The notes: generated by a model not told the origin, from the sequence alone. A stretch of DNA of 64,000 nucleotides from Blautia sp. (GCA_017459635.1 JAFUCO010000098.1:53295-117294), one strand, 5' to 3'; positions 8,357 to 17,564 are shown, numbered from the stretch's first letter. Numbers and translations: made by a program.

Positions 8357-9291
8357 TTTATTTCCTGCAGATATCTTGCAAGCGCATCCTTCCAATCCGG
8401 AAGCGGGGTAAATCCGCATTCAACCAGCTTTGACCTGTCAAGCCTGCTGTTGAAAGGCCTTGCGGCTTTTGAAATACCGTATTCGGCGGTCGTAACGGGG
8501 GTGACGGTCAGGTGGGATGCGTCATATTCCTCATGTCCGAGTTCAGCAGCCTGACGGAAGATCTCACAGGCAAAATTATACCAGCTTATGTACTCACCTT
8601 CGTTGGTGGCATGATAGTAACCGTATTTTTCGGTTTCGATCATATCACACAGAAGGACGGCAAGGTCAAGGGTATATGTCGGAGTACCAATCTGGTCATT
8701 GACTACCCGAAGCTGATCGTGGTTTTTACCTATCTTCAGCATGGTTTTGATAAAGTTGTTTCCGTTTTTGCCAAACACCCAGGCTATCCTGACTATAAAG
8801 TATTTTTCAAGCGCATCCCTTACGGCAAATTCACCTTCAAGCTTGCTCTGTCCATAAACATTTAACGGGCTGTAGTCTGTACAGTCCGGTTTCCAAGGAA
8901 GAGTTCCTTTTCCGTCAAACACATAGTCAGTGCTTAAGTATACCATCTTACAGTCAGCCAGGTGGCAGGCTTCGGCAATATTTTCGGTCCCGGAAACGTT
9001 TATGAGATGTACCTTTGACCTGTTCTGCTCGTCTTCGGCGGCATCAACGGCAGTCCACGCCGCGCAGTGCACTATGGCATCGGGCTTTAATCCGGTAATT
9101 GTTTTTATTACGGCTTCCCTGTCAGTGATATCCAGGGGAATATAAGGAGCTGTCGTGACAGCCGAGCCATCCTGGATACCAGCGTATGCCGGGGCAAGAT
9201 CAGAACCGGTCGCCTCATGGCCCCGGCGGGTCAGTTCGTTGATCATATCATGTCCCAGCTGTCCGGCTACACCTGTTACAAATACCTTCAT
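8329..9291 (-). CDS. rmlD: dTDP-4-dehydrorhamnose reductase
   Basis: A 320-residue short-chain dehydrogenase catalysing the last step of dTDP-L-rhamnose synthesis. It has the NAD(P)-binding motif GVAGQLG (residues 7-13), the catalytic YGQSK, and STDYVFDGKGTLPW, which is typical of RmlD. The start at 9291 has a perfect AGGAGG. It lies 14 bases after rmlB on the same strand. The last nine residues (NKTGDGSLS) and the stop are encoded by a family A repeat, so the original C-terminus has been replaced or extended by repeat sequence. The extra tail should not affect catalysis because the family core ends at about ARYLQE. Confidence 0.93.
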   Translation of the reverse strand: MKVFVTGVAGQLGHDMINELTRRGHEATGSDLAPAYAGIQDGSAVTTAPYIPLDITDREAVIKTITGLKPDAIVHCAAWTAVDAAEDEQNRSKVHLINVSGTENIAEACHLADCKMVYLSTDYVFDGKGTLPWKPDCTDYSPLNVYGQSKLEGEFAVRDALEKYFIVRIAWVFGKNGNNFIKTMLKIGKNHDQLRVVNDQIGTPTYTLDLAVLLCDMIETEKYGYYHATNEGEYISWYNFACEIFRQAAELGHEEYDASHLTVTPVTTAEYGISKAARPFNSRLDRSKLVECGFTPLPDWKDALARYLQEINKTGDGSLS

Positions 9292-9305
9292 TTCAAGATT
9301 CCTCC

Positions 9306-10325
9306 TCAGCGGTTCCCGTACATTTTTTCATAATAGTTCTGATACTCGCCGGAGATTATGGTTTCCCACCACTCTTTGTTATCAAGGTACCACTGTATGG
9401 TTTTTTTGATGCCGTCAGCGAATTTCGTCTCCGGAAGCCAGCCGAGTTCATTGTGTATCTTGGTAGGGTCGATAGCATAGCGCATGTCGTGGCCTTTACG
9501 GTCAGTCACGTATGTGATGAGGCTTTCGGGCTTTCCGAGCTCCTTGCAGATGATCTTTACTATGTCGATATTCTTCATCTCATTGTGCCCGCCGATATTG
9601 TAGACCTCACCGACTCTGCCCTTGTGGATGATCAGGTCGATGGCCTTGCAGTGGTCCTCCACATAGAGCCAGTCACGGACGTTTTCGCCTTTGCCGTATA
9701 CCGGGAGGGGCTTGTCATTAAGCGCGTTGGCTATCATAAGAGGAATAAGCTTTTCCGGAAAATGATAGGGACCGTAGTTGTTAGAGCAGCGGCTGATGGT
9801 GACAGGAAGGCCGTATGTCCTGTGGTAGGCAAGCACAAGCAGGTCGGCTCCGGCTTTTGAGGAGCTGTAAGGGCTGCTGGTATGGATGGGCGTCTCCTCT
9901 GTGAAGAACAGGTCAGGTCTGTCGAGCGGAAGATCGCCGTACACCTCGTCAGTTGAGACCTGGTGATACCTCTGTATGCCGTACTTGCGGCAGGCATCCA
10001 TAAGGACTGCGGTTCCTTTTATGTTTGTGTCAAGGAAAACCTCGGGATTTTCGATAGAGCGGTCAACATGGCTTTCTGCTGCAAAATTGACAACGATATC
10101 CGGTTTTTCCTCCTCAAAAAGGCGGTAGACGGCTTCGCGGTTCGTTATGCTTTCTTTGACAAACCGGAAATTCGGATTGTCCATCACCGGAGCAAGAGTT
10201 GAGAGATTGCCGGCATAGGTCAGGCAGTCAAGGCATATGATGCGGTAATCCGGATATTTGCCAAGCATGTGAAAGATAAAATTGCTACCAATGAATCCGG
10301 CTCCGCCGGTAACGATAATCGTCAT
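9306..10325 (-). CDS. rmlB: dTDP-glucose 4,6-dehydratase
   Basis: A 339-residue enzyme that converts dTDP-glucose to dTDP-4-keto-6-deoxyglucose with bound NAD. It has the Rossmann motif GGAGFIGSN at residues 7-15, the catalytic pair STDEVYGD, and the YSSSK motif. The length is normal (about 340). The start at 10325 is preceded by AAAGGAG. The gene is first in an rmlB-rmlD pair on the minus strand; rmlA is just upstream on the same strand but separated by 283 bases holding an inverted repeat. No rmlC epimerase is in the window. Confidence 0.95.
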   Translation of the reverse strand: MTIIVTGGAGFIGSNFIFHMLGKYPDYRIICLDCLTYAGNLSTLAPVMDNPNFRFVKESITNREAVYRLFEEEKPDIVVNFAAESHVDRSIENPEVFLDTNIKGTAVLMDACRKYGIQRYHQVSTDEVYGDLPLDRPDLFFTEETPIHTSSPYSSSKAGADLLVLAYHRTYGLPVTISRCSNNYGPYHFPEKLIPLMIANALNDKPLPVYGKGENVRDWLYVEDHCKAIDLIIHKGRVGEVYNIGGHNEMKNIDIVKIICKELGKPESLITYVTDRKGHDMRYAIDPTKIHNELGWLPETKFADGIKKTIQWYLDNKEWWETIISGEYQNYYEKMYGNR

Positions 10326-10382
10326 TGCAGATACACTCCTTTGTTATTTTGTCTGTGATTTATTTAATCCGGCGCACGCCGG

Positions 10383-10496
10383 AACTATATAGTAAACGAC
10401 ATTAGAGTTCTTACTTTGATGTACTATATGATAGTAGATATCGTCGCTAATGCATGAACATCAGAGTAAAGATACTTTTGACGTTTACTATAGTTT
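10383..10496. repeat. Imperfect long inverted repeat between rmlA and rmlB
   Basis: Arms of about 39 bases (AACTATATAGTAAACGACAT... at 10383 and ...GACGTTTACTATAGTT ending at 10496) pair imperfectly around a 35-base centre. No transposase and no other copy was seen in the window. It may be a remnant miniature element or a long RNA hairpin. Confidence 0.5.
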
Positions 10497-10608
10497 GATC
10501 GTAACGGTTAAGAACAGCCATAAGCACTTACTGCTGAGCAGCTGTGTCCCGGCAGCACACGCCTGGCAACGACCGAAGGCAGGCTCATTATTCCGGAAGA
10601 CGGTCATC

Positions 10609-11505
10609 TCAGTGCAGAACATCAAGATATTTGCCGTCAAGAACGTCCTTCAGATACTGCCCGTACTGATTTTTCTTAAGGACATCATAGACCTTCAGCA
10701 CTTCCTCCTTTGTGATCCATCCGCTGAGGTATGCGATCTCCTCGAGGCAGGCTATCTTACGGTGCTGATGATCCTCCATTGTCTTTACGAAATTGGTAGC
10801 TTCGACAAGGCTCTCATGAGTTCCCGTATCAAGCCATGTGAAGCCCTGGCCGAGAAGCTCTACATTGAGGGTTCCGTCCTCAAGATAGATGCGGTTGAGG
10901 TCGGTTATCTCAAGCTCGCCTCTGGCGCTCGGCTTCAGGTTTTTGGCATATTCTACAACACGGTTGTCGTAGAAATAAAGGCCGGTGACACAGTAATTGC
11001 TCTTGGGATGCGCCGGCTTTTCCTCTATTGATACAGCCTTGCCGTGCTCGTCAAATTCTACGATGCCAAAACGCTCCGGGTCATCAACATAGTAGCCGAA
11101 GACGGTAGCGCCCTTGCCGCTCTCGGCATTCTGTACGGCTTCTTTAAGCCGCTTTTTCAGACCGTGGCCGGAGAAGATGTTGTCACCGAGTACCATTGCC
11201 ACGCAGTCGTCCCCGATAAAGTCACTGCCGATGATGAACGCCTGCGCCAGCCCGTCAGGACTCTCCTGGACTGCGTATGTGAGCTTCACACCGAACTGAT
11301 GACCATCACCGAGAAGAGCTTCAAACCTGGGGGTATCCTGAGGTGTAGAGATGAGCAGGATATCACGGATGCCTGCATTCATAAGGACAGACATGGGATA
11401 ATAGATCATGGGCTTGTCATATATGGGAAGAAGCTGCTTTGATGTAACCATGGTGAGCGGATAAAGCCGGGTCCCGGAACCGCCCGCAAGAATGATCCCT
11501 TTCAT
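10609..11505 (-). CDS. rmlA: Glucose-1-phosphate thymidylyltransferase
   Basis: A 298-residue enzyme that makes dTDP-glucose from dTTP and glucose-1-phosphate, the first step of the rhamnose pathway. It starts [18 protein letters not shown], the nucleotide-binding signature, followed by [27 protein letters not shown] and [12 protein letters not shown]. The frame stays open upstream to 11736, but the start at 11505 has GGAG eight bases before it and matches the family's N-terminus. A promoter (11642-11670) fits this strand. It is slightly longer at the C-terminus than many homologues. Confidence 0.94.
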   Translation of the reverse strand: MKGIILAGGSGTRLYPLTMVTSKQLLPIYDKPMIYYPMSVLMNAGIRDILLISTPQDTPRFEALLGDGHQFGVKLTYAVQESPDGLAQAFIIGSDFIGDDCVAMVLGDNIFSGHGLKKRLKEAVQNAESGKGATVFGYYVDDPERFGIVEFDEHGKAVSIEEKPAHPKSNYCVTGLYFYDNRVVEYAKNLKPSARGELEITDLNRIYLEDGTLNVELLGQGFTWLDTGTHESLVEATNFVKTMEDHQHRKIACLEEIAYLSGWITKEEVLKVYDVLKKNQYGQYLKDVLDGKYLDVLH

Positions 11506-11641
11506 ATTAGACTCCTTTGCTGCAGCTGCCATGCCTGTAAAAAATCTAAAATACAGTGCAGCTGTTTTTTTATTTTTTGATGCGCCTGTTTTCTGAAGCT
11601 GTAAGATATGAATGTCCGGTTGGCGCATTTTTATAAATGAT

Positions 11642-11670
11642 AGTATATAGGAAAAAACAGAATCGGGCAA
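11642..11670 (-). promoter_or_regulatory. Predicted promoter for rmlA
   Basis: On the minus strand: TTGCCC (11665-11670), a 17-base spacer and TATACT (11642-11647), about 137 bases before the rmlA start. Confidence 0.5.
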
Positions 11671-11694
11671 GATAATATTACATTTCCGAAACCA

Positions 11695-11723
11695 TTGATT
11701 TTTATCTTTTAAATTGTTATTAT
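11695..11723 (+). promoter_or_regulatory. Predicted promoter for the DUF512-der-plsY-gpsA operon
   Basis: TTGATT (11695-11700), a 17-base spacer and TATTAT (11718-11723). A long leader containing the 62-bp repeat would separate it from the first start codon at 12027. Confidence 0.5.
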
Positions 11724-11786
11724 GAGGTTCAGGCATTTCGGCCCTGATTTTTCCGGGCTTTTTAAGATGCTTAATGAGAGCGCCGC

Positions 11787-11910
11787 AAAACCCTCACGGC
11801 GGGTATGCACTTTCAGTACCCGGGCGGGACGGGAAAGAAGGGCTTTTCAAAACCCTCACTGCGGGTATGCGCTTTCAGCACTCGGGCAGGACGGGCAAGA
11901 AGGGCTTTAA
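11787..11910. repeat. 62-bp direct tandem duplication
   Basis: AAAACCCTCACGGCGGGTAT begins at 11787 and recurs, slightly changed, at 11849. Both copies run through the motif CGGGACGGG(A/C)AAGAAGGGCTTT. It lies in the untranslated leader of the DUF512 operon. Confidence 0.75.
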
Positions 11911-12026
11911 TCAAGACTTCTGAGACGCTCGTGGAGAGCGCCTCAAAACCGGCGAAGGCATGGAGCGCCCGGGCCAGTACGGACAGGAAAATGCAGATAC
12001 AGCTTCCTGTCCTATAGGAGGAAGGA

Positions 12027-13421
12027 ATGGGACAGCATAAAAACAGACATGTCCATGTAATATCTGAAGTTGCGCCAGGAAGCATTGCGGAGGAGCTGGA
12101 GCTGTGCAGAGGGGATAAACTGATATCTGTCAGCGGTCAGGTGGTAGAGGATGTTTTTGACTACCGTTATCTGATAAATGATGAGTATATCACACTTCTC
12201 GTCGAAAAAGCGGACGGGGAGGTATGGGAGCTTGAAGTAGAAAAAGAATACGATGAAGACCTGGGAATAGAGTTCGAAAACAGCCTTATGGATGGATACC
12301 GTTCCTGCTCGAACAACTGCATCTTCTGTTTTATAGATCAGATGCCTCCGGGCATGAGGCCAACGCTTTACTTTAAGGATGATGATTCGAGGCTTTCTTT
12401 CCTTCAGGGAAATTATGTTACACTTACCAACATGAGCGACCATGATGTCGAGAGGATCGTCCGCTACCATATGGAGCCGATCAATATCTCTTTTCAGACT
12501 ATGAACCCTGAACTGAGGTGCCGGATGCTGCATAACAGGTTTGCGGGCAAAGCGCTTCAGAAGGTCGACCGTTTTTTTGAGGCCGGCATCATCATGAACG
12601 GGCAGATAGTCCTGTGCAAAGGGTATAATGATGGCAGGGAGCTTGAATACAGCCTGGAAAAGCTGGCGGAATATGCACCGGTCCTTCAGAGTGTTTCGAT
12701 CGTTCCTGTAGGGCTTACAAAGTACAGGGAAGGGCTCTGCCCACTGGAGCCGTTTACTCCGGAGGAGGCGTGCGAAGTGATCGACCTTGTCCATCGCTGG
12801 CAGGAAACCATGATGAAAAGGCACGGCATCCATTTTGTACATGCTTCGGACGAATGGTATATTCTTGCGGGACAGGAGCTGCCTCCGGAGGAAAACTATG
12901 ACGGGTACCTCCAGCTGGAGAACGGTGTGGGGATGCTCAGGCTTCTTGATACGGAAGTGAACGGGTTCCTTTCGGAAATACCCGGTGATGACAGGATATC
13001 CGAAGGAACGATAGCCTGCGGCCTGCTGGCGGAGCCGTTCCTGCGGAAGCATATGCAGGCGGTCCATGATAAATTTCCAGGTGTAAATATTGAAGTGCGT
13101 GGAATAGTCAATCATTTTTTCGGCGAGAACATTACGGTTTCCGGCCTGATAACCGGGCAGGATCTGATCTCGCAGATGAAGGGTGGAAAAAACGGAAAAC
13201 GGATATTCCTGAGCAGTTGTATGCTCAGGGAGGGAGAGGACGTTTTCCTGGATGATATTACAGTGTCAGAGGCTGAAAAGGCCCTGGACGCAGAGATAAC
13301 TGTTGTGCAGAGCAGCGGCGCTGACCTTTTAAGAGCTGTCCTTCTGATGGGGGACAGCGGACCTAAAAAAAGGAGACAGATGTATGAGCAGACCGGTAGT
13401 GGCAATAGTGGGCAGGCCTAA
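12027..13421 (+). CDS. DUF512 / putative radical SAM protein with N-terminal PDZ-like domain
   Basis: A 464-residue cytoplasmic protein of the conserved family described as a putative FeS/radical-SAM-like enzyme (DUF512). Residues about 5-75 look like a PDZ fold ([18 protein letters not shown]). Then come the cysteines CSNNCIFCF (C-x3-C-x2-C, the radical SAM pattern) and the conserved [11 protein letters not shown] and [13 protein letters not shown]. The C-terminal DUF512 region includes [18 protein letters not shown]. Its function is not established. It overlaps the start of der by 38 bases, so the two are translationally linked; this adjacency is common in Clostridia. GGAGGAAGG precedes the ATG. 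Confidence 0.88.
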   Translation: MGQHKNRHVHVISEVAPGSIAEELELCRGDKLISVSGQVVEDVFDYRYLINDEYITLLVEKADGEVWELEVEKEYDEDLGIEFENSLMDGYRSCSNNCIFCFIDQMPPGMRPTLYFKDDDSRLSFLQGNYVTLTNMSDHDVERIVRYHMEPINISFQTMNPELRCRMLHNRFAGKALQKVDRFFEAGIIMNGQIVLCKGYNDGRELEYSLEKLAEYAPVLQSVSIVPVGLTKYREGLCPLEPFTPEEACEVIDLVHRWQETMMKRHGIHFVHASDEWYILAGQELPPEENYDGYLQLENGVGMLRLLDTEVNGFLSEIPGDDRISEGTIACGLLAEPFLRKHMQAVHDKFPGVNIEVRGIVNHFFGENITVSGLITGQDLISQMKGGKNGKRIFLSSCMLREGEDVFLDDITVSEAEKALDAEITVVQSSGADLLRAVLLMGDSGPKKRRQMYEQTGSGNSGQA

Positions 13422-14709
13422 TGTGGGTAAATCCACATTGTTCAATGCCCTGGCAGGAGAAAAGATTTCAATAGTTGAGGATACACCGGGAGTTACCCGG
13501 GACCGCATTTACGCGGACGTCACCTGGCTCGACAAGAGCTTTACGCTGGTGGATACGGGCGGAATAGAGCCGGACAGCGGCGACATTATCCTTTCCAGAA
13601 TGCGTGAGCAGGCACAGATAGCCATTGACACCGCTGATGTTATCATTTTTATGACGGACGTCCGCCAGGGACTTGTGGATTCCGACTCGAAGGTGGCTGA
13701 CATGCTCCGCAGATGCGGCAAGCCTGTGGTACTTGTAGTCAACAAGGTTGACTCTGTCGCAAAATTCCAGATGGACGTGTATGAGTTCTACAACCTGGGC
13801 ATAGGAGAGCCGATCGCGATCTCTTCTGCCAACAGGCTTGGGCTTGGGGATATGCTCGACATCGTTACCGGAATGTTCCCTTCAAATGCCGCTGATGAAG
13901 AAGAGGATACTACTCCCAGGATCGCGATTGTCGGTAAGCCGAACGTTGGAAAATCCTCTCTGGTCAATAAGCTTCTTGGCGAGGAAAGGGTCATCGTATC
14001 CGAGATCGCCGGTACCACAAGGGATGCTGTTGATACCCGAGTGAAATACCAGGGCAGGGAATATATTTTCATTGACACCGCGGGCCTCAGGAGAAAAGGT
14101 AAGGTCAAAGAGGACATAGAACGCTTCAGCGTCATCCGGACAGTGTCCGCCGTTGAACGTGCAAGCATCGTGATAGTGATGATCGATGCCGAGGAAGGCG
14201 TTACGGAGCAGGATGCGAAGATCGCCGGTATTGCGCATGAGCGCGGCAAGGGCATAATCATTGCTGTCAATAAGTGGGATGCCATTGAGAAGGATGACAA
14301 GACCATCTACAGGCATACGGAGCGGATACGCCAGATCCTGTCCTTCATGCCTTATGCGAAGATCCTGTTTATCTCGGCGAAGACCGGGCAGAGGCTTGCG
14401 AAGCTTTACGAGGCGGTTGACCAGGTGATCGAAAACCAGACTCTCCGTGTGCAGACCGGAGTACTTAACGAGATCCTTACCGAAGCGGTCGCAATGCAGC
14501 AGCCGCCTTCGGACAAAGGTAAAAGGCTCAAGATCTTCTACATGACACAGGTTGGCGTGAAGCCTCCTACTTTCGTCCTGTTTGTGAATGATAAAGAACT
14601 GATGCATTTCTCGTATGTGAGATATCTTGAGAACCGCATAAGGGATGCGTTCGGTTTTGAAGGAACTTCTTTAAAATTCATTGTTCGTGAGAGAGGAGAG
14701 AAGAACTGA
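13384..14709 (+). CDS. der: Ribosome biogenesis GTPase Der
   Basis: A 441-residue GTPase with two G domains in tandem, needed for 50S subunit assembly. Domain 1 has [13 protein letters not shown] and NKVD; domain 2 has [13 protein letters not shown] and NKWD. A C-terminal KH-like domain ends with [19 protein letters not shown]. The length is normal. The ATG at 13384 has GGAGA eight bases upstream and lies inside the end of the DUF512 gene. plsY begins one base after the der stop codon, so der, plsY and gpsA appear to be one operon. Confidence 0.97.
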   Translation: MSRPVVAIVGRPNVGKSTLFNALAGEKISIVEDTPGVTRDRIYADVTWLDKSFTLVDTGGIEPDSGDIILSRMREQAQIAIDTADVIIFMTDVRQGLVDSDSKVADMLRRCGKPVVLVVNKVDSVAKFQMDVYEFYNLGIGEPIAISSANRLGLGDMLDIVTGMFPSNAADEEEDTTPRIAIVGKPNVGKSSLVNKLLGEERVIVSEIAGTTRDAVDTRVKYQGREYIFIDTAGLRRKGKVKEDIERFSVIRTVSAVERASIVIVMIDAEEGVTEQDAKIAGIAHERGKGIIIAVNKWDAIEKDDKTIYRHTERIRQILSFMPYAKILFISAKTGQRLAKLYEAVDQVIENQTLRVQTGVLNEILTEAVAMQQPPSDKGKRLKIFYMTQVGVKPPTFVLFVNDKELMHFSYVRYLENRIRDAFGFEGTSLKFIVRERGEKN

Positions 14710-14710
14710 T

Positions 14711-15358
14711 ATGCTGGTGCGATTGTTGTGCCTTGGTATCGGGTATCTGTTCGGCCTGATCCAGACAGGATATTTTATAGGAAAGGCTCATCACGAGGAC
14801 ATAAGGGAACGCGGGAGCGGAAACGCCGGGAGCACAAATGCCCTCAGGGTATATGGAGCCAAAGCCGGCCTGCTGACTCTTCTGGGTGATGTGCTTAAAG
14901 CTATTGCCGCGATACTGCTGGTCAGTGTAGTGTTCGGCGATAAGTATGGGTATATGCTGCCGCTGCTCAAAATGTACACCGGTGCCGGGGTTGTGCTTGG
15001 ACACAATTTTCCGTTCTACCTTGGGTTCAGGGGCGGAAAAGGCGTGGCCGCGTCGCTTGGCATCAGCATCATATTTGACTGGAAGCTGGTAGTGATCATA
15101 GCGATAGTGTTCCTGGGGCTGGTTTTCCTGACAAGATATGTTTCACTTGCCTCGCTCTCAGCCTATACAGCAGTCCTGACAGGCATAATCGTGTTCGGAC
15201 AGATGGGCTTTTACAACATGGAACAGAGGTATCTGAATGAGCTTTATATCCTGTTCGTGCTGATGACTGCGCTCGCGTATTTCCGGCACAGGAAGAATAT
15301 TGTAAGGCTGCTGAACGGCACGGAGAATAAGATATCTATTGGCTCGCATGGAAAATAA
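14711..15358 (+). CDS. plsY: Glycerol-3-phosphate acyltransferase PlsY
   Basis: A 215-residue membrane enzyme that acylates glycerol-3-phosphate from acyl-phosphate, the first step of phospholipid synthesis. The family motifs are GSGNAGSTNALR and GHNFPFYLGFRGGKGVA, with about five membrane segments. The ATG at 14711 directly follows the der stop; GAGGAGA at 14694-14700 is the ribosome site. The 3' end is partly duplicated across the stop codon (17 identical bases at 15320 and 15363). The next gene, gpsA, supplies its substrate. Confidence 0.95.
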   Translation: MLVRLLCLGIGYLFGLIQTGYFIGKAHHEDIRERGSGNAGSTNALRVYGAKAGLLTLLGDVLKAIAAILLVSVVFGDKYGYMLPLLKMYTGAGVVLGHNFPFYLGFRGGKGVAASLGISIIFDWKLVVIIAIVFLGLVFLTRYVSLASLSAYTAVLTGIIVFGQMGFYNMEQRYLNELYILFVLMTALAYFRHRKNIVRLLNGTENKISIGSHGK

Positions 15359-15379
15359 GGGTACGGAGAATAAGATATC
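15320..15379. repeat. Stop-spanning duplication at the plsY 3' end
   Basis: ACGGAGAATAAGATATC occurs at 15320-15336 inside plsY and again at 15363-15379 after its stop codon, a 43-base period. Confidence 0.8.
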
Positions 15380-15406
15380 AGGGAAGATAACAGGAGATGA
15401 TGTTTT

Positions 15407-16405
15407 ATGGCTGAGATCAGCATTATGGGTGCGGGAAGCTGGGGTACGGCTCTGGCAGTCCTGCTTGAAAAGAACGGGCATAAGGTGACCATCTGGTCAT
15501 GTATCGAGGACGAGGTCGCCATGCTTAATGAAAAAAGGCAGCACGAATCGAAGCTTCCGGGAGTTGTGATCCCTGATGACATCACGATCACATCGGATAT
15601 GGAAGGATGCCTTGAAAGACCGGATGTGTGCATACTCGCCGTCCCTTCTCCATTTACAAGGAACACTGCACGCAGCATGAAAAGCTTTGTAAAGCCAGGG
15701 CAGAAGATCGTGAACGTAGCCAAGGGAATAGAAGAGAATACTCTGATGACATTGTGCGACATCATTAAGGAAGAGATCCCGCAGGCAGAAGTATCGGTCC
15801 TGTCAGGCCCGAGCCATGCGGAAGAGGTCGGAAGATTCATCCCGACTACATGCGTTGTAAGCTCAAAGGATCTGAAAACCGCCGGCTATCTTCAGGAAAT
15901 ATTCATGAGCCCGGTGTTCCGCGTCTACACAACTACGGACATGCTGGGAGTGGAACTTGGAGGTTCGCTCAAAAATGTAATTGCTCTCGCCGCCGGAACG
16001 GCAGACGGCCTGGGATACGGCGACAATACCAAGGCCGCGCTGATAACCAGGGGAATTGCCGAAATCTCCAGGCTTGGCACCAAAATGGGCGCCCGTCTCG
16101 AAACCTTCTACGGCCTTTCCGGCATAGGCGACCTGATAGTAACCTGCGCCAGCGTCCACAGCCGCAACCGAAAAGCCGGCTACCTGCTGGGAAAAGGATA
16201 CACAATGGACGAAGCCATGAAAGAAGTTAAGATGGTAGTAGAAGGCGTCTACTCCGCCAAAGCCGCCGCCCAGCTGTCCGAAAAATACAATGTAGAAATG
16301 CCAATAGTAGCAGAAGTAAACAAAGTCCTGTTCCAGGGAAAAAGCGCCGACGAAGCAGTACGAGACCTGATGCTGCGCGACAAGAAGGTAGAGAGTCCTA
16401 TGTAA
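15407..16405 (+). CDS. gpsA: Glycerol-3-phosphate dehydrogenase [NAD(P)+]
   Basis: A 332-residue enzyme reducing dihydroxyacetone phosphate to sn-glycerol-3-phosphate, the substrate of PlsY encoded just upstream. It has GAGSWGTAL (residues 7-15) for NAD(P), SGPSHAEEV, the catalytic Lys in GGSLKNVIALAAG, and the C-terminal GLSGIGDLIVTC. CAGGAG lies about ten bases before the ATG. The last third of the gene (about 15990-16405) is much richer in A and C than the first two thirds, and it runs into the GTGAAAAAAGT hairpin downstream. Confidence 0.96.
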   Translation: MAEISIMGAGSWGTALAVLLEKNGHKVTIWSCIEDEVAMLNEKRQHESKLPGVVIPDDITITSDMEGCLERPDVCILAVPSPFTRNTARSMKSFVKPGQKIVNVAKGIEENTLMTLCDIIKEEIPQAEVSVLSGPSHAEEVGRFIPTTCVVSSKDLKTAGYLQEIFMSPVFRVYTTTDMLGVELGGSLKNVIALAAGTADGLGYGDNTKAALITRGIAEISRLGTKMGARLETFYGLSGIGDLIVTCASVHSRNRKAGYLLGKGYTMDEAMKEVKMVVEGVYSAKAAAQLSEKYNVEMPIVAEVNKVLFQGKSADEAVRDLMLRDKKVESPM

Positions 16406-16408
16406 AAT

Positions 16409-16448
16409 AAAGGGGGATGTGAAAAAAGTCTTTTTTTCCACCCCCTTT
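16409..16448 (+). terminator. Terminator after gpsA
   Basis: Arms AAAGGGGGATGTGAAAAAA and TTTTTTTCCACCCCCTTT form a long stem with a T-rich centre, four bases after the gpsA stop. Confidence 0.65.
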
Positions 16449-16483
16449 CCCTGGGCACGCCTTTTTACACGACGCTTAAAAAC

Positions 16484-16518
16484 AAGGCTGTGAAAAGTAT
16501 TATTTTCACAGCCTTTAA
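16484..16518. terminator. Second hairpin, bidirectional terminator-like
   Basis: Perfect 13-bp arms AAGGCTGTGAAAA and TTTTCACAGCCTT around a six-base loop, followed by TAAAA. It carries the recurrent GGCTGTGAAAAGT motif. Confidence 0.6.
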
Positions 16519-16553
16519 AAATTAATACACAGAAGTTGATTTCTGTTAAAAAG

Positions 16554-16640
16554 AGGAGTGCCCGGGGAGGGTGGGGTGTGGGGAGGGGACGTCGGGCTTC
16601 GATACTCTGAGAGTGTCCCCTCCCCACGGTTTTCTTTTCG
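16554..16640. repeat. Family C hairpin repeat, copy 2
   Basis: GTGGGGAGGGGAC pairs with GTCCCCTCCCCAC around the conserved core GTCGGGCTTCG... ACTCTGAGAG. Compared with 4803-4877 the loop is kept while both arms change together. Confidence 0.75.
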
Positions 16641-16681
16641 GCGGAACCCGCCTCCCTCTTTGGAAAAAAAAGAAGAGAGGT

Positions 16682-16714
16682 ACGGGGTGGAGAAAAATAT
16701 TTTCACAGCCCCGT
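16682..16714 (-). terminator. Possible terminator of the aldo/keto reductase gene
   Basis: ACGGGG and CCCCGT arms with an inner GAAAAAT/ATTTTC pairing lie seven bases after the reductase stop on the minus strand. The following T-run is weak. Confidence 0.35.
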
Positions 16715-16720
16715 TGTTAT

Positions 16721-17548
16721 CTAGAAGGGTATGTCTTTTAGGTCGTCGGGAATGCCGGCGCTTCGATATCCCCGGCTCATGGTGTCGAGTATTGCCATAT
16801 CCTCTTCTTCTATCTCAAAACTGAAGATGTCGGCATTGGATCTTATGTGATCGGTGTTGGAGGATCCCGGGATTACGGACAGTCCTTTCTGGATGGCCCA
16901 GCGGAGCGCTATCTGGGCGGGAGTCCGGGCATATTTGGTTGCGACTACGCAGATTATATCCTCGTCAAGACATGCGCCGCCTGCAAGCGGGGCATAAGCC
17001 TGAACCTCTATTCCGTTAGACTGGCAGTATTCGATCAGTTCTTTATTGTAGTTGAGAGGATGACATTCTATCTGGTTGACCGCAGGCACGATGCCGGAAG
17101 CCTTCCTGAGAGCCTCAAGATGACGGATCTCAAAATTGCTCACTCCGATGGCAAGAACAGCGCGGGAGGTGCTGAGCTTTGCAAGCTCGTCCCAGGTGGC
17201 GCCGTAACACCCGGGAACAGGCCAGTGTATCATGTAAAGATCCACATAATTGAGCTGAAGCCGCTCCAGGCTGCGCTCAAAGGCACCAGCAGTATCACCG
17301 AGACGCTGGGCGGTGTTCCACACCTTTGAAATGATGAACAGATCCCTGCGGGGGATCTGGCATTTGGCTATTGCCTGCCCTATGTATTCCTCATTCCTGT
17401 AGGACGAAGCAGTGTCGATCATACGGTAGCCTGCCGTGACGGCTGAGTTGATGGCTGTAATTACAGCCTTCTCATTCTCCATATGATTCATGCCTATCCC
17501 AAGGCGAGGCATCCTTGTGTGGTTATTTAGTAAAACTGTTTCAATCAA
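16721..17548 (-). CDS. Aldo/keto reductase
   Basis: A 275-residue NADPH-dependent oxidoreductase of the aldo/keto reductase superfamily, with the (beta/alpha)8 barrel motifs in order: YRMIDTASSYRNE (catalytic Asp and Tyr), FIISKVWN (Lys), MIHWPVPG (His), and the cofactor site VIPGSSN. I chose the TTG at 17548 as start because AGGGGG lies nine bases before it and homologues start just before MPRLGIG. An ATG at 17569 and a longer reading to 17698 are also open, but the extra residues come from a 74-bp duplicated DNA segment. The substrate is unknown, and it stands alone on this strand. Confidence 0.85.
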   Translation of the reverse strand: MIETVLLNNHTRMPRLGIGMNHMENEKAVITAINSAVTAGYRMIDTASSYRNEEYIGQAIAKCQIPRRDLFIISKVWNTAQRLGDTAGAFERSLERLQLNYVDLYMIHWPVPGCYGATWDELAKLSTSRAVLAIGVSNFEIRHLEALRKASGIVPAVNQIECHPLNYNKELIEYCQSNGIEVQAYAPLAGGACLDEDIICVVATKYARTPAQIALRWAIQKGLSVIPGSSNTDHIRSNADIFSFEIEEEDMAILDTMSRGYRSAGIPDDLKDIPF

Positions 17549-17564
17549 TGATATATCCCCCTGT

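Larger units (their letters stand above)
11506..12026. other. Gene-free stretch with divergent promoters and a tandem repeat
   Basis: These 521 bases separate rmlA from the DUF512 gene. They hold two oppositely directed promoters (11642-11670 and 11695-11723) and a 62-bp direct duplication (11787-11910). The rest, up to the GGAGG site at 12016, shows nothing I can name. Confidence 0.6.

Noticed and set aside
10450-11031. Open frame on the plus strand across the end of rmlA
   Set aside because: Most of it is the reverse complement of rmlA; the translated protein has no recognisable features.
11506-11736. N-terminal extension of RmlA
   Set aside because: The added residues do not match the family, and a good ribosome site marks the start at 11505.
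12012-13115. Long open frame on the minus strand opposite the DUF512 gene
   Set aside because: It mirrors a conserved gene with family motifs on the plus strand, has no family motifs itself and no ribosome site; a shadow frame.
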